Translations under genes and position numbers: made by a program
The notes under the pieces: generated by a model
Told to the model about the DNA's origin: nothing
Database searches by the model: none
What the model saw: only the letters and a program-made list of their open reading frames with translations
Source of the DNA: Magnetospirillum fulvum
GTDB taxonomy: Bacteria; Pseudomonadota; Alphaproteobacteria; Rhodospirillales; Magnetospirillaceae
Assembly (NCBI RefSeq): GCF_900108475.1
Contig: NZ_FNWO01000014.1
Location: forward strand, 28,954 to 92,953
Length of the DNA stretch: 64,000 nt
Direction: 5' to 3'
Shown: positions 24,370 to 33,476 of the stretch, in pieces
Position numbering within the stretch: position 1 is the stretch's first letter
Layout: the number at the start of each line of letters is the position of its first letter

Positions 24370-27300
24370 GTGCCGGGCGCGATGACGCAGAACGGGCCGG
24401 ACGGTGCGCCGCCCCCGCCGGGACGGGCGGCGGGGGGATGGCGATTCGGCATCCGCGCCAAGCTGGTGGTGGCGATCGGCGCGGTCGGGGCGATGATCCT
24501 GTTCGGGGCCAGCCTGACTTGGTTCAGCTATACCGAGATCGAGCGGTTGCTGGCGGCGATGACCCGCACCAACCTGCCCAGCGTCTCGAACGCGCTGAAA
24601 CTGTCCGAGGCGACGGCGCGGCTGGCGGCGGCGGCTCCGGCGCTGGACGGGTCGATGTCGCAATTCCAGCGCCAGAGCAATTTCGTCGCGTTGCAACAGC
24701 AGACCGAGGGGTTGCTCGGCCTGCTCGACGGGCTGGCCGGGGCGGCGACCGACCAGAACCGGGTCGAGGAATTGCGTTCGATGATTGCCGCTTTCGCCGA
24801 CAATGTCGTCGATCGCAACATCCTGGTCGATCGTCGCCTGCAATTGTCCGAGCGCGCCCGGACCCGCGCCGAAGCGATTTCCCAGTTGGACATCGAGGTG
24901 CGCGGCTCGGTCGAATGGCTCAACAACGACCAATTGCTGGCGGCGGTGGTGCTGGCCTCGACGATCCTGCGCGAGACGGTGACCGCGCCCGATATCGAGA
25001 AGATCGGCGACCTGCGCCAATCCTATGACGAGCAGGTACGCCGGATCGCCCTTTTGTCCGACGAAATCGACACCGGACCGGCGGCGGACCGCGCCCGTGC
25101 CCTGACCCGCCGGGTGCTGGTGCTGGGGACCGGGGCGGAAAACGTGTTCGAACTCCGCACCCTCCAGATGCTGACGATCGCCCGGCTGGCCGCCGCCAAC
25201 GACGAAGGCCGCGATCTGGTGGCGCGGACCTCGTCGGCGGTGGGGCGGGTGGTCTCCGCCGCCGAAACCGACGCCGCCGACAACGAACTCCGCGCCGAGA
25301 CGGCGGTGCAAAACGGCCGCTATACCCTGCTGGCGGTGGCGATGCTGACCTTTATCGGCCCGCTGCTGTTCGTCTGGCTGTATCTCGGCCGCAATCTGGT
25401 CGGGCGGCTGACCGGGCTGGCCGAGGCGATGCATCGGATCGTGCTGGGCGACTTCCACACCCCGATTCCCGGCGGCGGCAAGGACGAAATCGCCGACATG
25501 GCCGCCGAACTGGTGGTGTTCCGCGACGCGATGGCCAAGGTCAACGATTCGTCCAAGGCGCTGATCGAAAGCGAGAACCGTCTGCGCCGCATCCTCGACA
25601 CCTCGCCGCTGGCGCTGGCGATTTCATCGGTGGCCGATCACCGGGTGCTGCTGGTCAATCCGCGCTGGACCGAATTGTACCGGCTGCCCGACAGCCAAGC
25701 CGTCGGGCTGGATGCCTCGACCGTCTATGCCGATCCCGTCAATTTGCGCCGTCTGGTCGATCTGGTCGAACAGAACGGCTTTGTCACCGGCTTTGAATGC
25801 CGGATGCGGACCCGCGACGGCCGCGATTTCTGGGCGATGCTGTCGGCGGCCGAGATCGAGATGGACGGCGAGACGGCGGTGATCGTCTCGTCGATCGACA
25901 TCTCGCGCCACAAGGAAGAGGAAGCCGCCCTGGCCGAGGCCAAGCGGATGGCCGAAGAGGCCAATCAGGCCAAGTCGCTGTTCCTCGCCACGATGAGCCA
26001 CGAAATCCGCACCCCGATGAACGGGGTGTTGACGATGGCCCATCTGCTCGAAGACATGCCCTTGCCGCCCGAACAGCACGAGATGTCGCGGGTGATCCGG
26101 GATTCCGCGACTTCGCTGCTGACGATCATCAACGACATTCTCGATTTCTCGAAGATCGAGGCCGGGCGGTTGCCGCTCGAGGTGATGGAGGCGTCGCCGG
26201 TCGATCTGGTCGAGGGCGTCGCTGAACTGCTCGCCCCCCGCGCCCGCGAGAAGGGGATCAGCCTGATCACCCACATTGATCCGGCCCTGCCCGCGCGGGT
26301 GCTGGGCGATCCGGTGCGGCTGCGCCAGATCGTCACCAATCTGGCCGGCAATGCGATCAAATTCACCGATAGCGGCTATGTCCGCCTTTCGGTCGAGACC
26401 GCCGACCCCCACGCCCGCCCGCTGGCGCTGACCCTGTCGGTCGCCGATACCGGGATCGGTCTGGACGAGGAGCAAAAGGCGCGCTTGTTCGAGCCGTTCA
26501 TGCAGGCCGACGCCACCATCTCGCGCCGCTATGGTGGGACCGGTCTTGGCCTGTCGATCTGTCGCCGTCTGGTCGAATTGATGGCGGGCGAGATCGCGGT
26601 CGAGACGATGCCAGGGCGCGGTTCGACCTTCCGCGTCACCGTGCCGCTCGACGTTGCCGATTCCGCGCCCGAACCCGGACCCGATCTGGCCGGGATCGCC
26701 GTGCTGGTGCTGGCCGAAGGGCCGGTGGCGGCCGAGGGATTGCGCCGCTATCTCGGCCATCTCGGTGCCCAGGTCGCGGTGGTGGTCACCCCCGATGGCG
26801 CCCAGGCGGCGGTGCGGGCGGCGGCGCTGGCGGGGTGGAGCTACGACGTGATGCTGCTCGACGGTAGTCAGGATCACCGCCAGCGTCTCGGGCTGGCCGG
26901 GGCGCTGATGCAGATCGCCGCCACCGAGGGGGGTATGCGGGTGGTGACGATGGTTGCTCCCGGCGGGGGCCTTGCCGCCGAGGCCGAAGCCGAAGCCCGC
27001 GCCGCCGGGCTGTTCGCGTTGCTGCAAAAGCCGGTGCGCCGCCGCGCCTTGTGGCGAACCGTCGCCGCTGCCGCCGGCCGGGGCCGCCTTGACGACGAGA
27101 CCGGGGCGGCGGACAGCCTGGGCGGGGGCGAGGGGCTGTTCGAAGCCCCCGCCGTCGCCGAGGCCGCCGCCGCCGGGGCGCTGATCCTGATTGCCGAGGA
27201 CAATCCGACCAACACCGTGGTGATCCGCCATCTGATGGAGCGGCTGGGCTATGCCTGCGAGATCGTCGCCAACGGGGCCGAGGCGTGGGAGCAGATGCGG

Positions 27301-27957
27301 ATCCGCGATTTCGGCCTGCTGCTGACCGATTGCCACATGCCGGAGATGGACGGGTATGAACTGACCCACCGGGTGCGCGAGGCCGAGATCGAGACCGGGC
27401 GGCGGCTGCCGATCGTTGCCCTGACCGCCGACGCCCTGTCCGGGACGGCGCGACGGTGCCAGGACAGCGGGATGGACGGCTTTCTGGCCAAGCCGATTGA
27501 CCTTGCCCAGCTTGACGAGACCTTGCGTCGATTGCTGCCCGCCGCCCAGACGCTGCGCCGCCGCCGCCCCGCCGTCGCCGCCGCCCCCGCCCTCGCCGCC
27601 GTCGCGCCGTCGCCCGCCCCGAGCGAACCGCCGCTGCTCGACCTCGAGCCGATGCGCGGTCTGTTCGGCACGATCGGGCCGGACGCCCGCGAGATGTTCG
27701 GCCTGTTTCTCGACTCCACCCGTCCGCTGGTGGCCGAGATGCAAACCGCCATCGCCGCCGCCGACCTGACGACGGTGCGCGAGGCCGCCCATGCCGCCAA
27801 GGGGGCGGCGTTCAGTGCCGGGGCGATCCGTTTCGCCCGCTTGTGTGCCGGGCTCGAAACCGCCTGCGCCGAAGAGGATGCCGCCGCCGCCGCCGCCGTG
27901 CTGCCGCAGGCGGTGGCCGTCTTCGCCGAAACCGAGGTGGCGGTCGCTGCGGTTTGA
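24370..27957 (+). CDS. Large membrane hybrid sensor histidine kinase (HAMP-PAS-HisKA-HATPase-REC-REC-Hpt)
   Basis: A 1195-residue protein. Membrane helices at about 25-50 and 315-340 flank a helical sensor region of the TorS type. Then come HAMP, a PAS domain (about 400-520), HisKA with SHEIRTPMNGVL (phospho-His544) and HATPase_c with NLAGNAIKFTD, DTGIGLD and GGTGLGLSI. The first receiver is degenerate (VLVLAEGPVA lacks the acidic pair). The second is complete (LIAEDNPTN; TDCHMPEMDG, Asp987). The C-terminal Hpt domain has AHAAKGAA (His1141). It is a full phosphorelay in one chain; signal and output partner are unknown. The GTG at 24370 follows GGAGGA; ATG 24382 is an alternative. Confidence 0.92.
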   Translation: MPGAMTQNGPDGAPPPPGRAAGGWRFGIRAKLVVAIGAVGAMILFGASLTWFSYTEIERLLAAMTRTNLPSVSNALKLSEATARLAAAAPALDGSMSQFQRQSNFVALQQQTEGLLGLLDGLAGAATDQNRVEELRSMIAAFADNVVDRNILVDRRLQLSERARTRAEAISQLDIEVRGSVEWLNNDQLLAAVVLASTILRETVTAPDIEKIGDLRQSYDEQVRRIALLSDEIDTGPAADRARALTRRVLVLGTGAENVFELRTLQMLTIARLAAANDEGRDLVARTSSAVGRVVSAAETDAADNELRAETAVQNGRYTLLAVAMLTFIGPLLFVWLYLGRNLVGRLTGLAEAMHRIVLGDFHTPIPGGGKDEIADMAAELVVFRDAMAKVNDSSKALIESENRLRRILDTSPLALAISSVADHRVLLVNPRWTELYRLPDSQAVGLDASTVYADPVNLRRLVDLVEQNGFVTGFECRMRTRDGRDFWAMLSAAEIEMDGETAVIVSSIDISRHKEEEAALAEAKRMAEEANQAKSLFLATMSHEIRTPMNGVLTMAHLLEDMPLPPEQHEMSRVIRDSATSLLTIINDILDFSKIEAGRLPLEVMEASPVDLVEGVAELLAPRAREKGISLITHIDPALPARVLGDPVRLRQIVTNLAGNAIKFTDSGYVRLSVETADPHARPLALTLSVADTGIGLDEEQKARLFEPFMQADATISRRYGGTGLGLSICRRLVELMAGEIAVETMPGRGSTFRVTVPLDVADSAPEPGPDLAGIAVLVLAEGPVAAEGLRRYLGHLGAQVAVVVTPDGAQAAVRAAALAGWSYDVMLLDGSQDHRQRLGLAGALMQIAATEGGMRVVTMVAPGGGLAAEAEAEARAAGLFALLQKPVRRRALWRTVAAAAGRGRLDDETGAADSLGGGEGLFEAPAVAEAAAAGALILIAEDNPTNTVVIRHLMERLGYACEIVANGAEAWEQMRIRDFGLLLTDCHMPEMDGYELTHRVREAEIETGRRLPIVALTADALSGTARRCQDSGMDGFLAKPIDLAQLDETLRRLLPAAQTLRRRRPAVAAAPALAAVAPSPAPSEPPLLDLEPMRGLFGTIGPDAREMFGLFLDSTRPLVAEMQTAIAAADLTTVREAAHAAKGAAFSAGAIRFARLCAGLETACAEEDAAAAAAVLPQAVAVFAETEVAVAAV

Positions 27958-28045
27958 CGCCGCCCCGATTGACGGCGGCGGCGATGGCTTTCACTGTGGA
28001 TGGCGGAGAGCCGCCCGAATGGCGGAAGAGAGGGAGAGGGCGACG

Positions 28046-28906
28046 ATGAAGGACATCCTGGTTCATCTCGACGACAGCGAACGCTGTGCCGTGCGTCTCG
28101 GTCTGGCGGTCGGTCTGGCGCGGCGGTTCGAGGCCCGATTGACCGGATTATTCGCCCGGATCGACAGCTTTGCCCCCGGAACGGTGGCCCATCAGGCCAG
28201 CGATTTCCTGGTCGCCGCCCGCGAAACCGTCCGCACCGGCTTCGAGACGGCGGTCACCGCCGCCGGAATCAAGGGCCGCTGGTGGCACTTGTCGCACGGC
28301 GAACCCGGTCATGTCCTGGGCGAAACCACCTTTTGCGCCCGGTTCGCCGATCTGGTGGTGATGGGGCAGGCCGAGCCGAAATCGCCGCTGGTCCCCGACG
28401 ATATGGTCGAGCATGTGATCTTGAATTCCGGCCGCCCGGTGCTGGTGGTGCCGTATAGCGGAACCTTCGCCACCCTGGGCGAGCGGGTCGCCATCGCCTG
28501 GAACGCCAGCCGCGAGGCCGCCCGCGCCCTGGCCGATTCGCTGCCGCTGCTGGCCGGGGCGGCGTCGGTGACGGTGCTGTCGCTGCGCGGCGGGCACGAT
28601 GCCGAATCCCGCGCTCTGCCCGATGTCCCCGCCGTCGATATCCTCGACCATCTCGCCGCCCAGGGAATTCGGGCCGAATCCGAGCATCTGACCGGCGAGC
28701 AGATCGGCAAGATGGACATGCTGCTGTCGCGGCTATGCGATCTGGGGGCCGATCTGGTGGTGATGGGGGCGCAAGGCCCCGGACTCCTGTCGATGATGCG
28801 CGGCAGCGGGACGCATTACGTTCTGTCCCACATGACGGTACCGGTGCTGATGGCGCAAAAACAACACACTTTTTCCCGTTGGATTAAAAGGAGAAAAATG
28901 GGCTAG
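28046..28906 (+). CDS. Tandem universal stress protein (UspA), C-terminus replaced by repeat sequence
   Basis: A 286-residue protein with two UspA-like domains. The first starts MKDILVHLDDSERCAVRLGL and includes ADLVVMGQ and RPVLVVPYSG. The second starts VAIAWNASREAARALADSLP and ends ADLVVMGAQGPGLLSMMRGS with THYVLSHMTVPVLMAQ. The ATG has AGGGAGAGGG upstream. A normal Usp would end at or just after VPVLMAQ. Here the last ~12 residues (TFSRWIKRRKMG) and the TAG stop are encoded by a repeat element starting at 28868. The fold is probably unharmed, but the tail is a recent, basic addition. Confidence 0.88.
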   Translation: MKDILVHLDDSERCAVRLGLAVGLARRFEARLTGLFARIDSFAPGTVAHQASDFLVAARETVRTGFETAVTAAGIKGRWWHLSHGEPGHVLGETTFCARFADLVVMGQAEPKSPLVPDDMVEHVILNSGRPVLVVPYSGTFATLGERVAIAWNASREAARALADSLPLLAGAASVTVLSLRGGHDAESRALPDVPAVDILDHLAAQGIRAESEHLTGEQIGKMDMLLSRLCDLGADLVVMGAQGPGLLSMMRGSGTHYVLSHMTVPVLMAQKQHTFSRWIKRRKMG

Positions 28907-29041
28907 GGGCGGCCCAGCGCCCATTTTTCGTGTTGTCCAAATCCATCCCCGCGCGGAAAGCTTGATTGAGCACGGGGATTCTTTTTGAACCGGGGAAAAG
29001 TACACTGAGGCCAAAGGCCGAAGGACTTTTTCACGACCGAC
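28868..29041. repeat. MITE-related repeat, copy 2 (inverted relative to 5370-5672)
   Basis: Near-identical to copy 1 on the opposite strand. The right end GGACTTTTTCACGACCGAC is the exact complement of copy 1's left end. It keeps the AAAAATGGGC hairpin but lacks copy 1's ~105-bp internal segment and its other terminus; homology stops at ACTTTTTCCCGTT. It overlaps the 3' end of the Usp gene and can serve as its terminator. Confidence 0.85.
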
Positions 29042-29055
29042 GCATTAGCGCCGCC

Positions 29056-29472
29056 CTACCGTTCCAGCCGCTGACGGATCTCGGTCTCGCATTGGAGCAG
29101 CCAGACCAGCCGACGCATCCGGGCCGATTGCTGGGCAAGCGCGCGCCGTTCTTTTTCGGCGGGATCGTCGGCTTCGTCGCGAGACAAGCGGCTCATCCGG
29201 CTTTCGATGCCGCCGGTCTGCTGGGCGGACTCGGCGTCTTGCCGGGCGCGGCGGGCGGGTTTGCCCAGCAAATCGTCGCGTTCGGCACCAATCGCGTCAA
29301 GCTGACCGCGCCAGAACGGACCGGGATAGAGCAGGGCGGCAAGGACGGGTGGCCCCTTTTCGGGCGCGCACCGGTCGGTGAGGGCAACCTGCGACGGCGG
29401 CCATGTCGCCCAGACCATCACGGCCAGCCCGACCCCCAGCAAGATCAGAATTCGGATGCGTGACCGGCTCAT
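29056..29472 (-). CDS. Hypothetical membrane-anchored protein
   Basis: A 138-residue protein from ATG 29472 (AGGGGGAAACCG upstream). A single N-terminal membrane helix ILILLGVGLAVMVWATW is followed by a periplasmic or lumenal region rich in charged residues, with a long helical, coiled-coil-like stretch (DEADDPAEKERRALAQQSAR) and two Cys (TDRCAPEKG; LLQCETEIRQ). No family is recognised. The 50-residue membrane protein upstream on the same strand may be co-expressed. Confidence 0.68.
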   Translation of the reverse strand: MSRSRIRILILLGVGLAVMVWATWPPSQVALTDRCAPEKGPPVLAALLYPGPFWRGQLDAIGAERDDLLGKPARRARQDAESAQQTGGIESRMSRLSRDEADDPAEKERRALAQQSARMRRLVWLLQCETEIRQRLER

Positions 29473-29551
29473 CGGTTTCCCCCTGCCGTTTTGCCGAGGA
29501 TACGGCGAAGGCGGCGGCGCTGACAATGCGACGGGAGAAGGGGGCGGGCGG

Positions 29552-29704
29552 TCAGGTGGCGGGGGAGAGGTGGCTGTCGTCGTTCTTTTGGGCGGCGCGC
29601 TCGATGCGAACGGCGTGGCGCCATGCGCTGAACAGAATGACTGCCGCGGCCAGGGCCATGAAGAGGATGGCGGCAAGCGTGATGTCCTGGACCGACAGGG
29701 TCAT
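29552..29704 (-). CDS. Small single-helix membrane protein (50 aa)
   Basis: A short frame starting ATG at 29704 with AGAGGA five bases upstream. It reads MTLSVQDITLAAILFMALAA then AVILFSAWRHAVRIERAAQ and an acidic-to-neutral tail ending LSPAT. One strong membrane helix is followed by a basic patch, the positive-inside arrangement of a real small membrane protein. It lies in the same direction as its neighbours, 66 bases from the PAS-GGDEF-EAL gene. The function is unknown; confirmation would need conservation in relatives. Confidence 0.6.
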   Translation of the reverse strand: MTLSVQDITLAAILFMALAAAVILFSAWRHAVRIERAAQKNDDSHLSPAT

Positions 29705-29770
29705 GATGTCCTCTAAGGATGTCGATCCGTCAGGATGACATGTTTTTTGCAGGTGCGAAAGGGGGCGAGG

Positions 29771-32278
29771 TCAAGCCAGCCAGTCGCGCTGCTGGCGGAC
29801 CAGTTCGGCAAAGTCCTCGGCGGGGACGGCGCGGCTGAAATAGAAGCCCTGGGCTTCATCGACGCCCTGGGTCAGCAGGAAGTCGAGCTGGTTGCGGCTT
29901 TCGACGCCTTCGACATTGACCCGGGTACCGAGGGAATGGCCGAGATCGACAATCGCCTTGACCACTGCCGCATTGTCGGGATGCAGGCCGATATCGACGA
30001 CGAAGGAGCGGTCGATCTTCAGCTTATCGACCGGGAAGCGCTTTAGATAATTGAGCGACGAATAGCCGGTGCCGAAATCGTCGATCGAGACCAGAATCCC
30101 GCGATTGCGCAGCGATTGCAGCACCTGGATGGTGGTCTCGACATTCTGCATCGCGATGCCTTCGGTAATTTCGAGCTGGAGGCAGTCGGGGGCGAAGCCG
30201 GTCTGATCCAGGATGTCGTCGATCATCGCCAGCAACGACTGGCTGTGCTTGAACTGGACCGGCGACAAATTGACCGCGACCTGCATCGGCCCCAGCCCCT
30301 GGCGCAGCCAGGCGCGGCCCTGGAGACAGGCGCGATGCAAAATCCAGCGTCCCAGCGGGGCGATGAGGTCGGTCCGTTCGATCACCGGGATAAAGTGAGC
30401 GGGCGGCACCCAGCCCAGGGTCGGGTGGTTCCAGCGCAGCAGCGCCTCGCAGCCGACGATCCGCCCGGTCTTGAGGTCGAGCAGCGGCTGGTAATGCAGG
30501 TCAAGCTGATCGGTGCCAAGCGCCAGGCGCATATCGCGCTCGATCGCCTTGCGCGCCTGGACCTCGGCGTCCATCTCGGCGACGTAGAAGTGATAGGCGT
30601 TGCGGCCCTGCGCCTTCGAATGAAACATCGCCAGATCGGCGTTTTTCAGCAATTGGTCGGCGGACTCGGCGTCGTCGGGATAGAGGGTGATGCCGATCGA
30701 GGTGCTGGTCAGCACCTCGTGATCCTCCAGCCCGAACGGCTCGGACAGGCTGGCGATGATGGTGTCGGCGACGTGGCTGGCTCCCTCGGCGTCGCTCAGA
30801 TTGGTCAAAATCACCGCGAATTCGTCGCCGCCCAACCGGGCGACGGTGTCGGTCTCGCGCAGGCAGCGGGTCAGCCGCCGCGCCACCGCCGTCAGCAAAA
30901 GGTCGCCGACATGGTGGCCCAGCGTGTCGTTGACGTCCTTGAACTTGTCGAGGTCGAGGAACAGCAGCGCCAGCCGCGACCCGGTTCGCCGTGCGTTGGC
31001 CAGCGCCTGACGCAGCCGTTCCTGGAACAGGGCGCGGTTGGGCAGTTCGGTCAGCGAATCGTGGTGGGCGAGATGCTGGATGCGGGCGGCGCTCAGCTTG
31101 CGTTCGGTGATATCGCGGCCCACCACCACCAGCCCGCGGCGGTCGCCGTCGGCGGTGAACAGCGGCACCTTGGACATGTCGAAGATGCGCGGCCCGCCGG
31201 GCGAGGCCATCGTCAGTTCGAAGGTTACGGTGCGGCCCTCGCGCCATGCTTTGTCGTCGGTCTCGCGGGTTGTCAGCAGGAAGTCGTGATGATCGGAGGC
31301 CAGCCGCGATAATTCGCGGGCAGTGCGGCCGACGTAATCCTGGCCGCGCAAACCGACCATTTCCAGACAGACCCGGTTGGCGACCAGCCAGCGCCCGGTG
31401 CCATCCTTGAAGCAGACCAGATCGGGCAGGGCGTTGATCAGGGTGGTCAGCCATTCCTTCTGCTGGCGCAATTCCTCTTCGCTGACCTTGCGGGCGGTGA
31501 TGTCGTGACCGATCGCGATGAACAGGTCTTGGCCACCCAGTTGCATCGACGATAGCGACAGTTCGAGGAACAGCCGGGCACCGCCTTTGAGGACACCGGT
31601 GACTTCGGTGCGGCGGTCGAGATAGGGAGCGGTGAGGATCGTTCCGTCGGCTCCGGCCAGTTCGGGGATCAAGGTGGTGACATTGCGCCCGACGATCTCG
31701 GGCGGGGTGTACCCGAAAATCTGCTCCGCCGCCGGATTGTAGGTGCCGATACCGCCATCCTCGCCAAAGGTGATGATGGCGTCGGCGGTGTTGTTGACGA
31801 TGGCGCGGTTGTGCAGCTCGGATAGCCGGTAATTGTCGGCCAGGGCCTCCATCGTCCGGGCTTGGCGGCGCAACACCGTTTCGCGCGCCGCCATCGGGGT
31901 GATGTCGAACACCTGGATCAGGCAACAGCGATGGCCATCGTCGTCGATCGGGCGGATCACCACGATCTGGTGCATCGGCTCGGGGCGGTCGGGGTCGCCG
32001 GACTGGCGGGTCAGCGGGAACAGGGTCTTGTTCAGCGACGAGGACAGCAGCGCCGACAGCCCTTCGTTCAGGGCCTGATCGACCGCCGGTCCGATCCGCG
32101 AGGTGGCGACGGTGGGGAACAGATCGGCCAGATCCGAGCCGATCGCGGTGCGGGCCGAAACGCCCGAGGCGCGCACCATCCAGGCGTTCCACAGCAGAAC
32201 GGAGCGGTCGGGGGCCAGGAGAACCAGACCGATTTCGCCCGCATCGGTTAGGATTTGTAACAGGGGGCTGACGGACAT
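29771..32278 (-). CDS. PAS-PAS-PAS-GGDEF-EAL cyclic-di-GMP signalling protein
   Basis: A cytoplasmic 835-residue protein with three PAS-like sensor segments. The second has AIVNNTADAIITFGEDG and the third LINALPDLVCFKDGTGRW. The GGDEF domain has HDSLTELPNR, LDLDKFKDVND and an intact GGDEF at 483-487. The EAL domain has CEALLRW (Glu611), VNLSPVQF, LEITEG and DDFGTGYSSLNYLKRFPVDK. Catalytic residues of both domains are kept, so either synthesis or breakdown of c-di-GMP is possible. It starts 8 bases after cheC, making a three-gene operon with the CheY-like and CheC genes, which suggests joint control of motility. Confidence 0.93.
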   Translation of the reverse strand: MSVSPLLQILTDAGEIGLVLLAPDRSVLLWNAWMVRASGVSARTAIGSDLADLFPTVATSRIGPAVDQALNEGLSALLSSSLNKTLFPLTRQSGDPDRPEPMHQIVVIRPIDDDGHRCCLIQVFDITPMAARETVLRRQARTMEALADNYRLSELHNRAIVNNTADAIITFGEDGGIGTYNPAAEQIFGYTPPEIVGRNVTTLIPELAGADGTILTAPYLDRRTEVTGVLKGGARLFLELSLSSMQLGGQDLFIAIGHDITARKVSEEELRQQKEWLTTLINALPDLVCFKDGTGRWLVANRVCLEMVGLRGQDYVGRTARELSRLASDHHDFLLTTRETDDKAWREGRTVTFELTMASPGGPRIFDMSKVPLFTADGDRRGLVVVGRDITERKLSAARIQHLAHHDSLTELPNRALFQERLRQALANARRTGSRLALLFLDLDKFKDVNDTLGHHVGDLLLTAVARRLTRCLRETDTVARLGGDEFAVILTNLSDAEGASHVADTIIASLSEPFGLEDHEVLTSTSIGITLYPDDAESADQLLKNADLAMFHSKAQGRNAYHFYVAEMDAEVQARKAIERDMRLALGTDQLDLHYQPLLDLKTGRIVGCEALLRWNHPTLGWVPPAHFIPVIERTDLIAPLGRWILHRACLQGRAWLRQGLGPMQVAVNLSPVQFKHSQSLLAMIDDILDQTGFAPDCLQLEITEGIAMQNVETTIQVLQSLRNRGILVSIDDFGTGYSSLNYLKRFPVDKLKIDRSFVVDIGLHPDNAAVVKAIVDLGHSLGTRVNVEGVESRNQLDFLLTQGVDEAQGFYFSRAVPAEDFAELVRQQRDWLA

Positions 32279-32286
32279 CGGCCGGT

Positions 32287-32907
32287 CTATCCCGCCACGA
32301 CCCGCGCGACATAGGCGGAAACCGTCGATGCGAAGCTCTGTGCCGAAACGATATCCATCACGAAGGCAAGATAGCCGCGGACTCCCTTCGCCGCGACCGA
32401 GAAATCGACCTGGAGGAACATCACCAGTTCCGAATCGACGTGTTTGCTGTCGAGGATGCTGGCCCCGCGCCCGCAGACATAGGTCGGCAGCGAGCTTTCG
32501 ATCATCAGTCCCAATTGGTTGGCCAGACTGCCCAGGCAGGCGTTGAGAATGATGTTGCCGACCTCGATCAGCGCGTCTTGCTCCAGTTCGGTCAATTGGT
32601 CGAGCGGAACGGTGTCGGCCAGCATCGAGCGGACCAGATCGAGGCTTTTGCGCTCGGGGAAGATCAGCAAAATGTCGCCGGAAAAGCTGCTGTGGAATTC
32701 CTGGCGGACCGCCACCGACAGGCCGCCACCGGTCGCTTCGTCCAGCCGGGCTGCGCTCTGCTCGGGGGTGAGGAATTCAACGAACGGTACCGACAGGGTT
32801 ACCTCGTCCTCGACCAGCCGCGACAACGAGGCGGCGGCCTGACCGACGGCGATGTTCAAGATTTCGGTAACGGCGTCGTGCTCGATCTCGCCAATGATCG
32901 TCGTCAT
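32287..32907 (-). CDS. CheC-type CheY-P phosphatase
   Basis: A 206-residue protein with two copies of the CheC/FliY active-site helix: HDAVTEILNIAVGQAAASLS near residue 10 and QDALIEVGNIILNACLGSLA near 107, each with the E...N pair. Between them is the beta strand region (FSGDILLIFPE). CheC proteins remove phosphate from CheY-P and bind its partner. The gene overlaps the CheY-like gene by 4 bases (ATGA) and is followed by a GGDEF-EAL gene, so it likely quenches that regulator. Confidence 0.87.
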   Translation of the reverse strand: MTTIIGEIEHDAVTEILNIAVGQAAASLSRLVEDEVTLSVPFVEFLTPEQSAARLDEATGGGLSVAVRQEFHSSFSGDILLIFPERKSLDLVRSMLADTVPLDQLTELEQDALIEVGNIILNACLGSLANQLGLMIESSLPTYVCGRGASILDSKHVDSELVMFLQVDFSVAAKGVRGYLAFVMDIVSAQSFASTVSAYVARVVAG

Positions 32908-33275
32908 GACTCACCTTGCCGACTGTCGAGGAAGCGGGCCAGATCGTCCTCGCGCAATGGCTTGATCAGGAAGCCCACGCCGATCCGTTCGGCATGATAG
33001 CGGATTGGGTCTTGGATGTTCGCGGTCAGCAGGCTGATGGCGGCGTCGGGGAAGTCGCGGCGCAAATGCTCTGCCGCCGCCATGCCGCCGATTCCGGGCA
33101 TGTTGACATCCATCAGAACATAATCGGGTCGGGCGGCGGCGGCGGCGATCAGGGCGTCCTCACCGTTGCCTGCTTCGACAACCCGCCAGCTTGGGCGCAA
33201 CCGCACGATCGCGGCTCCGGTCATCATCCGCGCGACCCGGCTGTCGTCGACCAGCAGAATCGTCTTCTCGGTCAT
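32904..33275 (-). CDS. CheY-like single-domain response regulator
   Basis: A 123-residue receiver domain: TILLVDDSRVARMM (acidic pair), PDYVLMDVNMPGIGG (phospho-acceptor Asp), ISLLTANIQ (switch Thr) and GFLIKPL (Lys). There is no output domain, so it works by protein binding. It is the first gene of a three-gene operon with CheC and a PAS-GGDEF-EAL protein. Its promoter lies in the spacer shared with the divergent pucBA operon. Confidence 0.92.
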   Translation of the reverse strand: MTEKTILLVDDSRVARMMTGAAIVRLRPSWRVVEAGNGEDALIAAAAARPDYVLMDVNMPGIGGMAAAEHLRRDFPDAAISLLTANIQDPIRYHAERIGVGFLIKPLREDDLARFLDSRQGES

Positions 33276-33447
33276 TCCATGATCACTCCACGACCCCCCC
33301 CCCCGCGGCGCGATGGGCGCGGGGGCGTGTCTCGGAGTCTATGATAGACCTGGGGGGGCGCCGCAAGGGTATTCTCCCTCATAATGTGCGAACGCGGCAG
33401 CAGGTGCCGCAGGTCCAGCCTTTGTGGGGGAGGCTGTCAAAATCGAA

Positions 33448-33476
33448 TTGACACCATCAGACGTCGATGCAAGAGT
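33448..33476 (+). promoter_or_regulatory. pucBA operon 1 promoter
   Basis: TTGACA (33448-33453), a 17-base spacer, then AAGAGT (33471-33476). The preceding AAAATCGAA and the following TCCGTTA are shared with the promoter of operon 2 (34844-34872), and the -10/start block with operon 3. The TTGACA also forms TGTCAA-N7-TTGACA, a possible operator. Confidence 0.7.

Noticed and set aside
25624-27792. A 722-residue minus-strand frame opposite the hybrid kinase
   Set aside because: Produced by GC-rich codon bias of the real gene on the plus strand; no domain and low-complexity Gly/Arg/Gln content.
33435-33453. PpsR/CrtJ site (TGT-N12-ACA) at puc promoter 1
   Set aside because: TGT and ACA are present but spaced by 13 bases, and the motif is not conserved in the other two puc promoters.
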